A stretch of DNA of 64,000 nucleotides. It comes from Pseudomonas sp. SCB32 (lineage in GTDB: Bacteria; Pseudomonadota; Gammaproteobacteria; Pseudomonadales; Pseudomonadaceae). The notes beneath the pieces are model-generated. The model worked only from the letters and a program-made list of their open reading frames with translations, did no database searches and was not told where the DNA came from. Position 1 is the first letter of the stretch, and each line of letters begins with the position of its first letter. Of this stretch, positions 49,586 to 57,320 are shown piece after piece. A program made the position numbers and the translations under genes. The stretch spans positions 1,488,001 to 1,552,000 of the forward strand of contig NZ_CP045118.1 in NCBI RefSeq assembly GCF_009189165.1, given 5' to 3'.

Positions 49586-50071
49586 TCACTCGGGGATGAA
49601 ATCGCCGGGAATTATCTCGCCATTGCGGGCGATGTGCACGCTCTGCCCGAACAGCAGGCCAGTCTTCACTTCACCGGTGAGGCTGTAGCGAATCGGCCTG
49701 TCGGGTTTTTCCAGCAGCTTGACGATGTACTTCATGTGCCGCCAGAGATTGGTGGTCACCGGCACGTCGAAGGTTTCATGGCCATTGGCGGGGACTGTGA
49801 ACCAGTTGTTCGACTCGCCCTCGGCCAGGTCGATATCGTTCAGCTTGACCTTGTAGGCCAGGCCGCGGACCGGGAGGCTGAAGTCGTTCGGGTTGTCGAT
49901 GCGGAAACGCAGGGTGAATTCCTGTTCCAGCAGGCGCGCTTTGACGACGTCGACCTTCACCAGCTTCACTTCCGGCTGTATGAAATCGCCCGACATCCAG
50001 CTGCAGCCCGAGACAAGGCTGAACAGCCAGAGCAGGCTGAGAATTCTTATCATTTGCGCCTGATAATTCAT
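49586..50071 (-). CDS. LEA type 2 / WHy-domain lipoprotein
   Basis: 161 residues. Signal sequence with lipobox LVSGC, then one WHy domain ([25 protein letters not shown], given in part, with the NPN motif). Such proteins are linked to desiccation and stress tolerance; the mechanism is unknown. ATG 50071 follows AGGGG at six bases. The next gene starts across its stop codon. Confidence 0.86.
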   Translation of the reverse strand: MNYQAQMIRILSLLWLFSLVSGCSWMSGDFIQPEVKLVKVDVVKARLLEQEFTLRFRIDNPNDFSLPVRGLAYKVKLNDIDLAEGESNNWFTVPANGHETFDVPVTTNLWRHMKYIVKLLEKPDRPIRYSLTGEVKTGLLFGQSVHIARNGEIIPGDFIPE

Positions 50072-50193
50072 GTCTATCCCCTAGCAGGCCCCAGTGTACC
50101 AAGCAGCTGCTCGGCTGCAAGTTGTTGTTACGTTAAAAAAAGCTGCACCATACTGGTCGAATGTAACCGGCGGGTTAACACAGGAGAGTGATG

Positions 50194-50742
50194 ATGAGCC
50201 GCTATGAGATCGCCTTTTCGGGTCGGATCGTGCCCGGTGCCCAACTCGACAGCGTGAAAGCCAACCTGGCCAGGCTGTTCCAGGCCGACGCACAGCGCAT
50301 CGAATTGCTGTTTTCCGGCCGGCGCATGGTGATCAAGAACAATCTGGACGAGGCGGCGGCGGAGAAGTACCGCAGCGTGATCGAGCGCGCCGGTGCCGTC
50401 GTCGAGGTGGTGGACATGGATGCGCCGATCGAGGAGATCGAGCTGGCGCCACCGCCTGCCGAAGCGCCCGAACAGCACCGGACTGCCAGTGCGGCGACGC
50501 CGGGGCGCCTGCAGGTTGCGCCGCGTGACGAGTACATGGCGGCGTTCGCCGACGTCGAGGCGCTGGATTTCGGCCTCGCGCCGGTGGGTACTGACCTGCA
50601 GGACGACAAGCCCGAGGCCCAGGCTCCGCGCGTGGACCTCAGCCAGTTCAGCCTGGCACCGGTCGGCAGCGACATGGGCCAGGCCAAGGCCGCATCGGCA
50701 GGGCCCGCGCCGGATACCAGCCATTTGAAACTGGTGGACTGA
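50194..50742 (+). CDS. conserved hypothetical protein with LAPVG repeats
   Basis: About 182 residues. An N-terminal alpha/beta domain (RYEIAFSGRIVPGAQLDSVKANL..., about 1-75) resembles a small domain met at the N-terminus of several Pseudomonas membrane proteins. The rest is acidic and Pro-rich, with two copies of F-x-L-A-P-V-G-x-D (DFGLAPVGTDL, QFSLAPVGSDM). Three in-frame starts (GTG 50188, ATG 50191, ATG 50194) follow AGGAG; 50194 has the best seven-base spacing. No signal peptide. Function unknown. Confidence 0.78.
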   Translation: MSRYEIAFSGRIVPGAQLDSVKANLARLFQADAQRIELLFSGRRMVIKNNLDEAAAEKYRSVIERAGAVVEVVDMDAPIEEIELAPPPAEAPEQHRTASAATPGRLQVAPRDEYMAAFADVEALDFGLAPVGTDLQDDKPEAQAPRVDLSQFSLAPVGSDMGQAKAASAGPAPDTSHLKLVD

Positions 50743-50743
50743 T

Positions 50744-51370
50744 TCAGTCGCCCTGCTGCGGATCGTCCTTGTAGACGAACTTGGGCATTTCCCAGCGGAA
50801 GCGGATCGCCAGCATGCGGAACAGGAAGCCGGCGAACAGGGTGATCAGCATGGCCTGCTCCTTGGGCAGGTCGATCTGCAGGCAGATCAGGTAGCACCAG
50901 GCGCTGGCGAAGGACACGCTGGCATACAGCTCGCGGCGGAAGATCAGCGGCACGTCATTACAGAAGATATCCCGCAGGATGCCGCCGAAGACCCCGGTGA
51001 TCACGCCGCTGACCGCGGCGATCAGCAGGCTGTGGCCCATCTCCAGGCTGACCTGGCAGCCGATCAGGGTGAAGGCCACCAGGCCCACGGCGTCCAGCGC
51101 GAGGAACAGCGAGCGCAGGTGGCGCATCAGCGGCGCGATGAATACGGTGACCAGCGCAGCGGCGGCGGTGAGGGCGAGGTATTCGGGATGGCGCACCCAG
51201 GTCAGCGGGTAGTGGCCCAGCAGCATGTCGCGCACCGAACCGCCGCCCAGGGCGGTGACGCAGGCCACCAGCACCACGCCGAACAGGTCCATGCTGCGGC
51301 GGCCGGCGGAGAGCGCGCCGGTCATGGCTTCGGCGGTGATGGCGATGATGTAGAGAACGGTGAGCAGCAT
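50744..51370 (-). CDS. TRIC-family (UPF0126/YicG-like) cation channel protein
   Basis: 208 residues with about seven membrane segments in two similar halves, each with a glycine motif (ALGGGSVRDMLLG; GVFGGILRDIF). Bacterial TRIC homologues form trimeric potassium-type channels; the physiological role in Pseudomonas is not known. Stop codon is adjacent to the convergent hypothetical gene. Confidence 0.88.
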   Translation of the reverse strand: MLLTVLYIIAITAEAMTGALSAGRRSMDLFGVVLVACVTALGGGSVRDMLLGHYPLTWVRHPEYLALTAAAALVTVFIAPLMRHLRSLFLALDAVGLVAFTLIGCQVSLEMGHSLLIAAVSGVITGVFGGILRDIFCNDVPLIFRRELYASVSFASAWCYLICLQIDLPKEQAMLITLFAGFLFRMLAIRFRWEMPKFVYKDDPQQGD

Positions 51371-51536
51371 GGCGAGGTCCGGCAGGGGTAACCGGTGCGG
51401 CGAACGGCCGCCGCCCCGAAAAAGGCGCGGATTCTAGCCGAGACGCTTGCCGGCCCCAAGTGGGGCGCCTTCACACCTTAGTCGGGGCCGGGACGTTGGA
51501 CGCACAATCACGCACGGCTCTACGCCCTGCGCTCCA

Positions 51537-52010
51537 TCACTCGATCCAGGGGCCGCAGCATTTCTTCAGCTTGCCGCCAGCGCCGCAGGGGCAGGGATCG
51601 TTGCGCCCCAGCTTCATCGGCACGGTGGGGTCGAGGAAGTACCACTGGCCATCGCGCTGCACGAAGCCCGAGCATTCGCGGTGGCTGTGCTCGCCATTGC
51701 TGTCGTGCCAGCGGGCGACGAAGGTGACCCGCGCATGTTCCGGCTGTCCGCCGAGCACCTCGTGGCTCTCTACCTCCAGGCCCAGCCAGGTGCTGCCCAG
51801 GCTCCAGGCGCGGATGGCGTCCAGGCCCAGGCCCTGCTGTTGGGCGGGCAGTGTGGTGCGCTGCAGATAGTCCACCAGGCCCAGCGCGTAGGCGCTGTAG
51901 CGCGAGCGCATCAGGGCTTCGGCGGTGGGGGCCGCGACGCCGGCATGGAAGCGTCCGCAGCACTCGGGCAGGGGGCGCCCGCTTCCGCAGGGGCAGGTCG
52001 GTTCGATCAT
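51537..52010 (-). CDS. YchJ-family SEC-C protein (UPF0225)
   Basis: 157 residues with SEC-C zinc motifs at both ends ([18 protein letters not shown] at the N-terminus and [19 protein letters not shown] at the C-terminus) around an NTF2-like alpha/beta domain ([21 protein letters not shown]). Function unknown. It starts two bases after the upstream DUF6231-like gene, so the two are coupled. Confidence 0.9.
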   Translation of the reverse strand: MIEPTCPCGSGRPLPECCGRFHAGVAAPTAEALMRSRYSAYALGLVDYLQRTTLPAQQQGLGLDAIRAWSLGSTWLGLEVESHEVLGGQPEHARVTFVARWHDSNGEHSHRECSGFVQRDGQWYFLDPTVPMKLGRNDPCPCGAGGKLKKCCGPWIE

Positions 52011-52012
52011 GG

Positions 52013-52501
52013 TCACCACCAGTACTTGCCGAAGTTTTCCGGGTTGGCCCAGAACTTGGCGTTGAGCCAGTCCGGGACCTGCTTGTATTCGTGCAGATCG
52101 TAGGTGAACAGGGTGATCACCTGCGAATCGCGCTGGAAGCGTTCGCTGGCCTGCATGGCCAGCGCATAGAAGTCGGTGTCCTGGGCTTGCGCAGCGTCGA
52201 GGTCGACCAGCACGGCGACCCGGCTGCTGTTGAGATTGCGGATGCCCCCTACCAGTTGCTGCGCCTCGCGCCGCGGCAGGTGTTCCAGGCAGTCGGCGAG
52301 CAGCGCCAGGTCGTAGCGGTGCGCGGCGATGTCCGCGGGCAGTGCGCCTGCGGGAGCGTGGAACAGTTCGCAATCCTGATGCGCCGCGCAGAACGCTTCC
52401 ACCGCGGGGATCTGGCTGGCACCCACCAGCAGCAGGCGCTGCGGTGCATAGCGGTCGAGCAGGGCGGCGAGAGCTTGTTGCGGTGTGCGTGATGAAATCA
52501 T
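52013..52501 (-). CDS. DUF6231-like protein, methyltransferase-like fold
   Basis: 162 residues. [19 protein letters not shown] and [25 protein letters not shown] (shown in part: [10 protein letters not shown]) resemble motif I and motif IV regions of class I SAM methyltransferases, but the glycine-rich loop is poor. The C-terminus ([18 protein letters not shown]) is aromatic-rich. Conserved in pseudomonads next to ychJ. A degenerate methyltransferase is my best reading. Confidence 0.75.
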   Translation of the reverse strand: MISSRTPQQALAALLDRYAPQRLLLVGASQIPAVEAFCAAHQDCELFHAPAGALPADIAAHRYDLALLADCLEHLPRREAQQLVGGIRNLNSSRVAVLVDLDAAQAQDTDFYALAMQASERFQRDSQVITLFTYDLHEYKQVPDWLNAKFWANPENFGKYWW

Positions 52502-52641
52502 GGGCTTCGTCGAAGGCGAGGATGAATGGACGAAGACTAGCGTGTGACACCCTCGTGGCCTAGTGCTGGCGCATTCTGTCAGTGCCGTCTTTACTCGGTA
52601 GGTGTCGGTCAAGACCCGATCATTAGAGGAGAGTTGAATTT

Positions 52642-53274
52642 ATGAGCATCACAAGGACCGCTTTACCCCTGCTGCTGGTCAGCACGTTGCTTACCGGCTG
52701 CGCAGGGTTGCAGAAGTCCGACTGGCCGACGTGCGCGCTGGTTGGCGGTGTTGGCGGCGCTGGTCTGGGCGCCACGGAAAGCGGCACCTGGGCCGGTTGG
52801 GGCGCGGTGATTGGTGGTGTGCTGGGTGCGTCCTACTGCTGGGTGCATGGTGCTGGGGAGCAAGTGGCGCAGGTTCCGGAGCCGGCTCCGGCTCCGGAAC
52901 CGGCTCCGGCTCCGTTGCCCAAGGAAGAGACCATCGTTGTGCGTGACCTGCACTTCGCCTTCGACTCGTCGAAGATCGATGCGCGGGATAAGGACCAGCT
53001 CAATGCCATCGCCACCCGCCTGAAGGGTGAAGCGGCGACCACCGAGCTGGACATTGCCGGCCATACCGACAGCATCGGTAAAGATGCCTACAACCAGAAA
53101 CTGTCCGAGCGCCGTGCCCATGCGGTGGCGGACTACCTGGTGGAAGAGGGTGTTCCGGCCAGCAGCATCAAGTCGGTTGAAGGCTACGGCAAGACCCAGC
53201 CGGTTGCCGACAACAAGACCAAGGAAGGCCGCGCCGAGAACCGCCGCGTGGAAATCAAGATCAAGCGTCAATGA
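52642..53274 (+). CDS. OmpA-family outer-membrane lipoprotein with glycine zipper
   Basis: 210 residues. Lipobox LLTGC, a glycine-rich segment (VGGVGGAGLGATESG, GAVIGGVLGA) able to insert into membrane, a PEPAPAPEPAPAP linker, and an OmpA peptidoglycan-binding domain (FAFDSSKID, AGHTDSIGKDAYNQKLSERRA, GRAENRRVEI). It tethers the outer membrane to the cell wall. ATG 52642 follows GAGGAGAG. Terminator at 53294. Confidence 0.9.
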   Translation: MSITRTALPLLLVSTLLTGCAGLQKSDWPTCALVGGVGGAGLGATESGTWAGWGAVIGGVLGASYCWVHGAGEQVAQVPEPAPAPEPAPAPLPKEETIVVRDLHFAFDSSKIDARDKDQLNAIATRLKGEAATTELDIAGHTDSIGKDAYNQKLSERRAHAVADYLVEEGVPASSIKSVEGYGKTQPVADNKTKEGRAENRRVEIKIKRQ

Positions 53275-53293
53275 TCCAGGCGTGATGCAGTAC

Positions 53294-53320
53294 TCAAAGG
53301 GGGCCATTTGGCCCCCTTTG
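53294..53320 (+). terminator. intrinsic terminator after OmpA-like gene
   Basis: CAAAGGGGGCC and GGCCCCCTTTG pair around ATTT; TCAT follows, so the T-tract is partly within the stem. Confidence 0.7.
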
Positions 53321-53395
53321 TCATAGTGGCCTGCCACTGGCATCGCTTCCGGCAGCAGGGTATGTTCCCCGGCAAAGAGAAAATGGGGGCATCTC

Positions 53396-53698
53396 ATGAA
53401 AGCGTTGTTGGGTCTGGGCAAGTTGATTGCCCTGTTGTTCTGGCTGGCGGTGCTGGCCAATCTGATCCTGCCTTTCGCACATCCCTTCAGTACGCTGCTC
53501 ACTACGGCGGGCGTGCTGATTCTGCTGATTCACATCATCGAGATTCTGGCGCTGCGCAATCGCCTGCTCGGCCGTCCTCGTCCGGGGATGGACCGTCTGC
53601 AGATACTGCTGTTCGGCGTCTTCCATTTCGCTACCCTGCCGCAGCCGGCGGCCGAGAAACCGGCAACTGCAAATGTAGAAGGAGATACGCATGCGTAA
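53396..53698 (+). CDS. DUF1145 inner-membrane protein
   Basis: 100 residues with two or three membrane helices (LIALLFWLAVLANLIL; LLTTAGVLILLIHIIEIL). It matches DUF1145, whose function is unknown. Its last eight bases overlap the start of the collagen-like secreted protein gene, so the two are translationally coupled. Confidence 0.85.
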   Translation: MKALLGLGKLIALLFWLAVLANLILPFAHPFSTLLTTAGVLILLIHIIEILALRNRLLGRPRPGMDRLQILLFGVFHFATLPQPAAEKPATANVEGDTHA

Positions 53699-54455
53699 GT
53701 CGTTGCTGGGCCTGGCGCTGTTCGTGCCACTGGTGTGTTCGGCTGCCGGTAACGTCACAGTCCAGCCCAACACCGTGCTGCGCCTGCCGGTGAAGGGCGA
53801 TAGCCTGAGCCTGGATCGCATCAGCGTGGGGGTCGAGGGCGCGCTGCTGATTCCGTCGCAGGTGAAAGTGCTGAAGGTCGGTGAGCTGGACCTGGCGAAG
53901 AATGCGCGACTGGGGGTGTTCCCCGGCGGCGAGACGCTGCAGATCGAGGTCAGGCACGGCAATCTGGCCGATGGCAGCGTGATCGCTGCACAGGGCAGCT
54001 CGGGCAGCTTCGAGAAGCCGGCCAGCGGCGGTCGTAATCTGATACTGCGTCTGCAGAATGTGCAGGTGGAAAACCTGCTGGTCGATGTTCGCGGCGGCGT
54101 TGGTGCGCCGGGCTATGACGGCCTGGACGGCGGTAGCGCGAAGACCTCTGGCTGCCTGTGGGGCAGCGGCAATCCCGCCGGTGACGGTCAGAATGGTGCC
54201 AATGGCCGCTCTGGTGCGGCCGGCGGCGTGGTGCGCCTGGAGGTTCCGGAGCAGTTCGACGTCAATCGGGTGAAAGTGCGCCTGGAAGGCGGCGCGGGCG
54301 GGGCGGGAGGCAAGCCCGGCAAGGCTGGCCCGCGCAGTAACGAGCGTGGATGCTGGTTCTATTCGGTGGCTGGCGAACATCCGGGATCGGATGGCAAGGG
54401 TGGCGCAGAGGGTGCGGCGGGGCGCGAAGGTCGCCTGGAAGTGCAGCGCTTCTGA
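53691..54455 (+). CDS. secreted glycine-rich protein with collagen-like segments
   Basis: 254 residues. Sec signal peptide (RKSLLGLALFVPLVCSAAG), a beta-rich middle, and three short Gly-rich stretches with collagen-like G-x-y runs (GAPGYDGLDGG, GDGQNGANGRSGAAGG, GGAGGKPGKAG / GSDGKGGAEGAAGREG). Two cysteines flank the stretches (SGCLWGSG, ERGCWFYS). I do not recognise the family. An exported structural or matrix role is a guess. ATG 53691 follows AAGGAG. Confidence 0.8.
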   Translation: MRKSLLGLALFVPLVCSAAGNVTVQPNTVLRLPVKGDSLSLDRISVGVEGALLIPSQVKVLKVGELDLAKNARLGVFPGGETLQIEVRHGNLADGSVIAAQGSSGSFEKPASGGRNLILRLQNVQVENLLVDVRGGVGAPGYDGLDGGSAKTSGCLWGSGNPAGDGQNGANGRSGAAGGVVRLEVPEQFDVNRVKVRLEGGAGGAGGKPGKAGPRSNERGCWFYSVAGEHPGSDGKGGAEGAAGREGRLEVQRF

Positions 54456-54506
54456 GCCATCGCCCTTGAACAGAGGCCCGCCCGGCAATCGGGCGGGCAT
54501 CGGGAT

Positions 54507-54971
54507 TTACCAGTGCGGGCGGGCGGCGACGAAAGCCACCAGGGCCAGGCCGATCAGCAGGTTCAGGCCCACGGTCTTGCGGATCTTACCCAGCGCGGCA
54601 CCGCCGGCCGGCCAGTCCTGCGCGTCGACCGCGCGGCGCAGCTCCGGTAGCTGCAGGGCCTGGATGCGCAGGAACAGCGCGAGCATCGCCACGTACAGCC
54701 CCATCATCACCTGCACATAGCGCGGCGCGCCGGCCATGCCGTTGAAGCTCAACTGCAGCATGCCAATGCCGGTCACCGGCAGCAGGATCACCGCAGCCCA
54801 TACCCAGCGGAAGAAGCGCGGGAATACCTCCAGCCATAGCTTCAGCCGGGCTGGCGGCTCCAGCGCGGCGACGGCGGCCGGACGCAGCACCATCCAGGCG
54901 AAGAACATGCCGCCGACCCAGACCAGAGCGGCCAGGACGTGCAGGGCATAGACGGGGGCAAAGGGTGTCAT
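54507..54971 (-). CDS. CopD-family inner-membrane protein
   Basis: 154 residues with four membrane helices. The N-terminal YALHVLAALVWVGGMFF with a conserved His, and LRPAAVAAL, match the CopD/DUF2269-like family of putative copper or haem-related membrane proteins. No metal gene is adjacent. A GC-rich hairpin (54477-54500) lies between it and the convergent collagen-like gene. Confidence 0.82.
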   Translation of the reverse strand: MTPFAPVYALHVLAALVWVGGMFFAWMVLRPAAVAALEPPARLKLWLEVFPRFFRWVWAAVILLPVTGIGMLQLSFNGMAGAPRYVQVMMGLYVAMLALFLRIQALQLPELRRAVDAQDWPAGGAALGKIRKTVGLNLLIGLALVAFVAARPHW

Positions 54972-55093
54972 TCGGACGATCTCCGCTGGCGGTTGTGGTC
55001 AGTCGCGCTATCATAGCCGGCTCATCGAACCACTGAAAATTTATCCAGCATCCGGATGTGTCCACATGGGCATTGCCGGGGCCCGGGAAGTCC

Positions 55094-57238
55094 ATGCTCA
55101 GCACCGAACTCAAGGCCACGATCCAGGGCGCCTACTCGCGCTTCCTCGAGGCCAAGGAACTCAAGCCGCGCTACGGCCAGCGCCTGATGATCGCCGAAGT
55201 GGCCAAGGTCCTGGGGACCATCGCCAGCGACGAGGAAGGCCATCGTCTGGGCGATGCCGCCGTGGTCGTCGTGGAAGCCGGCACCGGCACCGGCAAGACC
55301 GTCGCCTACAGCCTGGCCGCCATCGCCTGCGCCAAGGCCGCCGGCAAGCGCCTGGTGGTAGCCACCGCCACCGTTGCCCTGCAGGAGCAGATCGTCCACA
55401 AGGACCTGCCCGACCTGCTGCGCAACTCCGGCCTGTCGTTCAGCTTCGCCCTGGCCAAGGGCCGTGGGCGCTACATGTGCCTGTCCAAGCTCGACCACCT
55501 GCTGCAGGAAGGCCAGGCGCAGAGCGCCACCGCCCAGCTGTTCGAGGAGGAAGGTTTCCGCATCGACGTGGACGAGTCCTCCAGCAAGCTGTTCAACCAG
55601 ATGATCGAGCGCCTGGCCGGCAACCGCTGGGACGGCGATCGTGATTCCTGGCCCGAGGCCATCGAGGACGCGCAATGGGCGCAGGTCACCACCGACCACA
55701 GCCAGTGCACTAACCGCCATTGCCCGAACTTCCAGCAGTGCGCCTTCTACAAGGCGCGCGAAGGCATGACCAAGGTCGACGTGATCGTCACCAACCATGA
55801 CCTGGTGCTGGCTGACCTGGCTCTGGGGGGCGGGGCGATCCTGCCGGACCCGCGCGACACCATTTACGTGTTCGACGAAGGCCACCACCTGCCGGACAAG
55901 GCCATCGGCCATTTCGCCCACTTCACCCGCCTGCGCGCCACCGCCGACTGGTTGGCGCAGGTGGACAAGAACCTTACCAAGCTGCTGGCGCAGAACCCGC
56001 TGCCGGGCGACCTCGGTCGCCTGATCGAGCAGGTGCCGGAGCTGGCGCGTGAACTGCGCACGCACCAGCAGTTCATGTTCACCGCCTGCGAAGAGATTGG
56101 CGACTTCCGTGCCGGCGAGGACATGGAAGGCCGCGAGCGACCGCGCCACCGCTTCGAGGGCGGGGTGATCCCCGAGCACATCCGCGAGATGGGCATCGAG
56201 CTGAAGAAGGGCTTCTCCAAGCTCACCGACCTCTTCACCCGCCTCACCGAACTGCTCAAGGAAGCCATGGACGGGGAGGGCAGCATCGGCATCGCCAGCT
56301 ACCAGGCCGAAGAGTGGTATCCGCTATTTGGCAGCCTGCTGTCCCGCGCCCAGGGCAACTGGGAACTGTGGACCGCCTTTACCTGCGAGGATCCGGAAGA
56401 CAGCCCGCCCATGGCACGCTGGCTGACCCTGGCCGAGAGCGGCACCTTCTACGATATCGAGGCCAACGCCAGCCCGATCCTTGCTGCCGAGACCCTGCGC
56501 CGCAACCTGTGGAACGTGGCCTACGGCGTGCTGGTGACCTCCGCGACGCTCACCGCGCTGGGCACCTTCGACCGCTACCGCATGCGCGCCGGCCTGCCGC
56601 GCTCGGCGGTGACCGCCGTGGTGCCGAGCCCGTTCCACCACGCCGAGGCTGGCGTGCTGCGGGTGCCCGACCTCAAGGCCGACCCGCGTGACGCCGCCGC
56701 GCACACCGCCGCCATCATTCGCGAGCTGCCGGCGATGGTCGAAGGTTCACGTGGCTCGCTGGTGCTGTTCGCCTCGCGCAAGCAGATGCAGGAAGTGTTC
56801 GACGGCCTGGAGCGCGACTGGCGCAAGCGTGTGCTGATCCAGGGCAACCTGTCCAAGCAGGAGACCCTGAACAAGCACCGCTCCCGCGTTGACGACGGCG
56901 AGCCCAGCGTGCTGTTCGGCCTGGCCAGCTTCGCCGAGGGCGTCGACCTGCCCGGCGCCTACTGCGAGCACGTGGTGATCGCGAAGATCCCCTTCGCGGT
57001 GCCGGACGACCCTGTGGAAGCGGCGCTGTCGGAGTGGATCGAAGCGCGCGGCGGCAATCCCTTCATGGAAATCGCCGTGCCCGACGCTTCGCTGCGCCTG
57101 GTCCAGGCCTGCGGCCGTTTGCTGCGCACCGAGCAGGATCGCGGAACCATCACGCTGCTCGACCGCCGCGTGGTGACGCAACGCTACGGCAAGGCCATTC
57201 TTAATGCACTGCCGCCGTTCCGCCGTGAAATCGCCTGA
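55094..57238 (+). CDS. dinG: ATP-dependent DNA helicase DinG family
   Basis: 714 residues, an XPD-like superfamily 2 5'-3' helicase. Walker A is VEAGTGTGKT, the DEAH box is VFDEGHHL, and the 4Fe-4S ligands are the cysteines in GRGRYMCLSKL, DHSQCTNRHCPNFQQC. The C-terminal SLVLFASRKQM and GLASFAEGVDLPG are motifs IV-VI. It resolves R-loops and forked structures. ATG 55094 gives the E. coli-like length; an in-frame ATG at 55058 would add 12 residues. Confidence 0.94.
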   Translation: MLSTELKATIQGAYSRFLEAKELKPRYGQRLMIAEVAKVLGTIASDEEGHRLGDAAVVVVEAGTGTGKTVAYSLAAIACAKAAGKRLVVATATVALQEQIVHKDLPDLLRNSGLSFSFALAKGRGRYMCLSKLDHLLQEGQAQSATAQLFEEEGFRIDVDESSSKLFNQMIERLAGNRWDGDRDSWPEAIEDAQWAQVTTDHSQCTNRHCPNFQQCAFYKAREGMTKVDVIVTNHDLVLADLALGGGAILPDPRDTIYVFDEGHHLPDKAIGHFAHFTRLRATADWLAQVDKNLTKLLAQNPLPGDLGRLIEQVPELARELRTHQQFMFTACEEIGDFRAGEDMEGRERPRHRFEGGVIPEHIREMGIELKKGFSKLTDLFTRLTELLKEAMDGEGSIGIASYQAEEWYPLFGSLLSRAQGNWELWTAFTCEDPEDSPPMARWLTLAESGTFYDIEANASPILAAETLRRNLWNVAYGVLVTSATLTALGTFDRYRMRAGLPRSAVTAVVPSPFHHAEAGVLRVPDLKADPRDAAAHTAAIIRELPAMVEGSRGSLVLFASRKQMQEVFDGLERDWRKRVLIQGNLSKQETLNKHRSRVDDGEPSVLFGLASFAEGVDLPGAYCEHVVIAKIPFAVPDDPVEAALSEWIEARGGNPFMEIAVPDASLRLVQACGRLLRTEQDRGTITLLDRRVVTQRYGKAILNALPPFRREIA

Positions 57239-57320
57239 GTCGTGTGCGGGATCGTAATCCCGCACTTGCTGTCAAACGAGCGCCCGCCAGCCGGCGGGCG
57301 AGTTTCAAGGACACGTTCAC

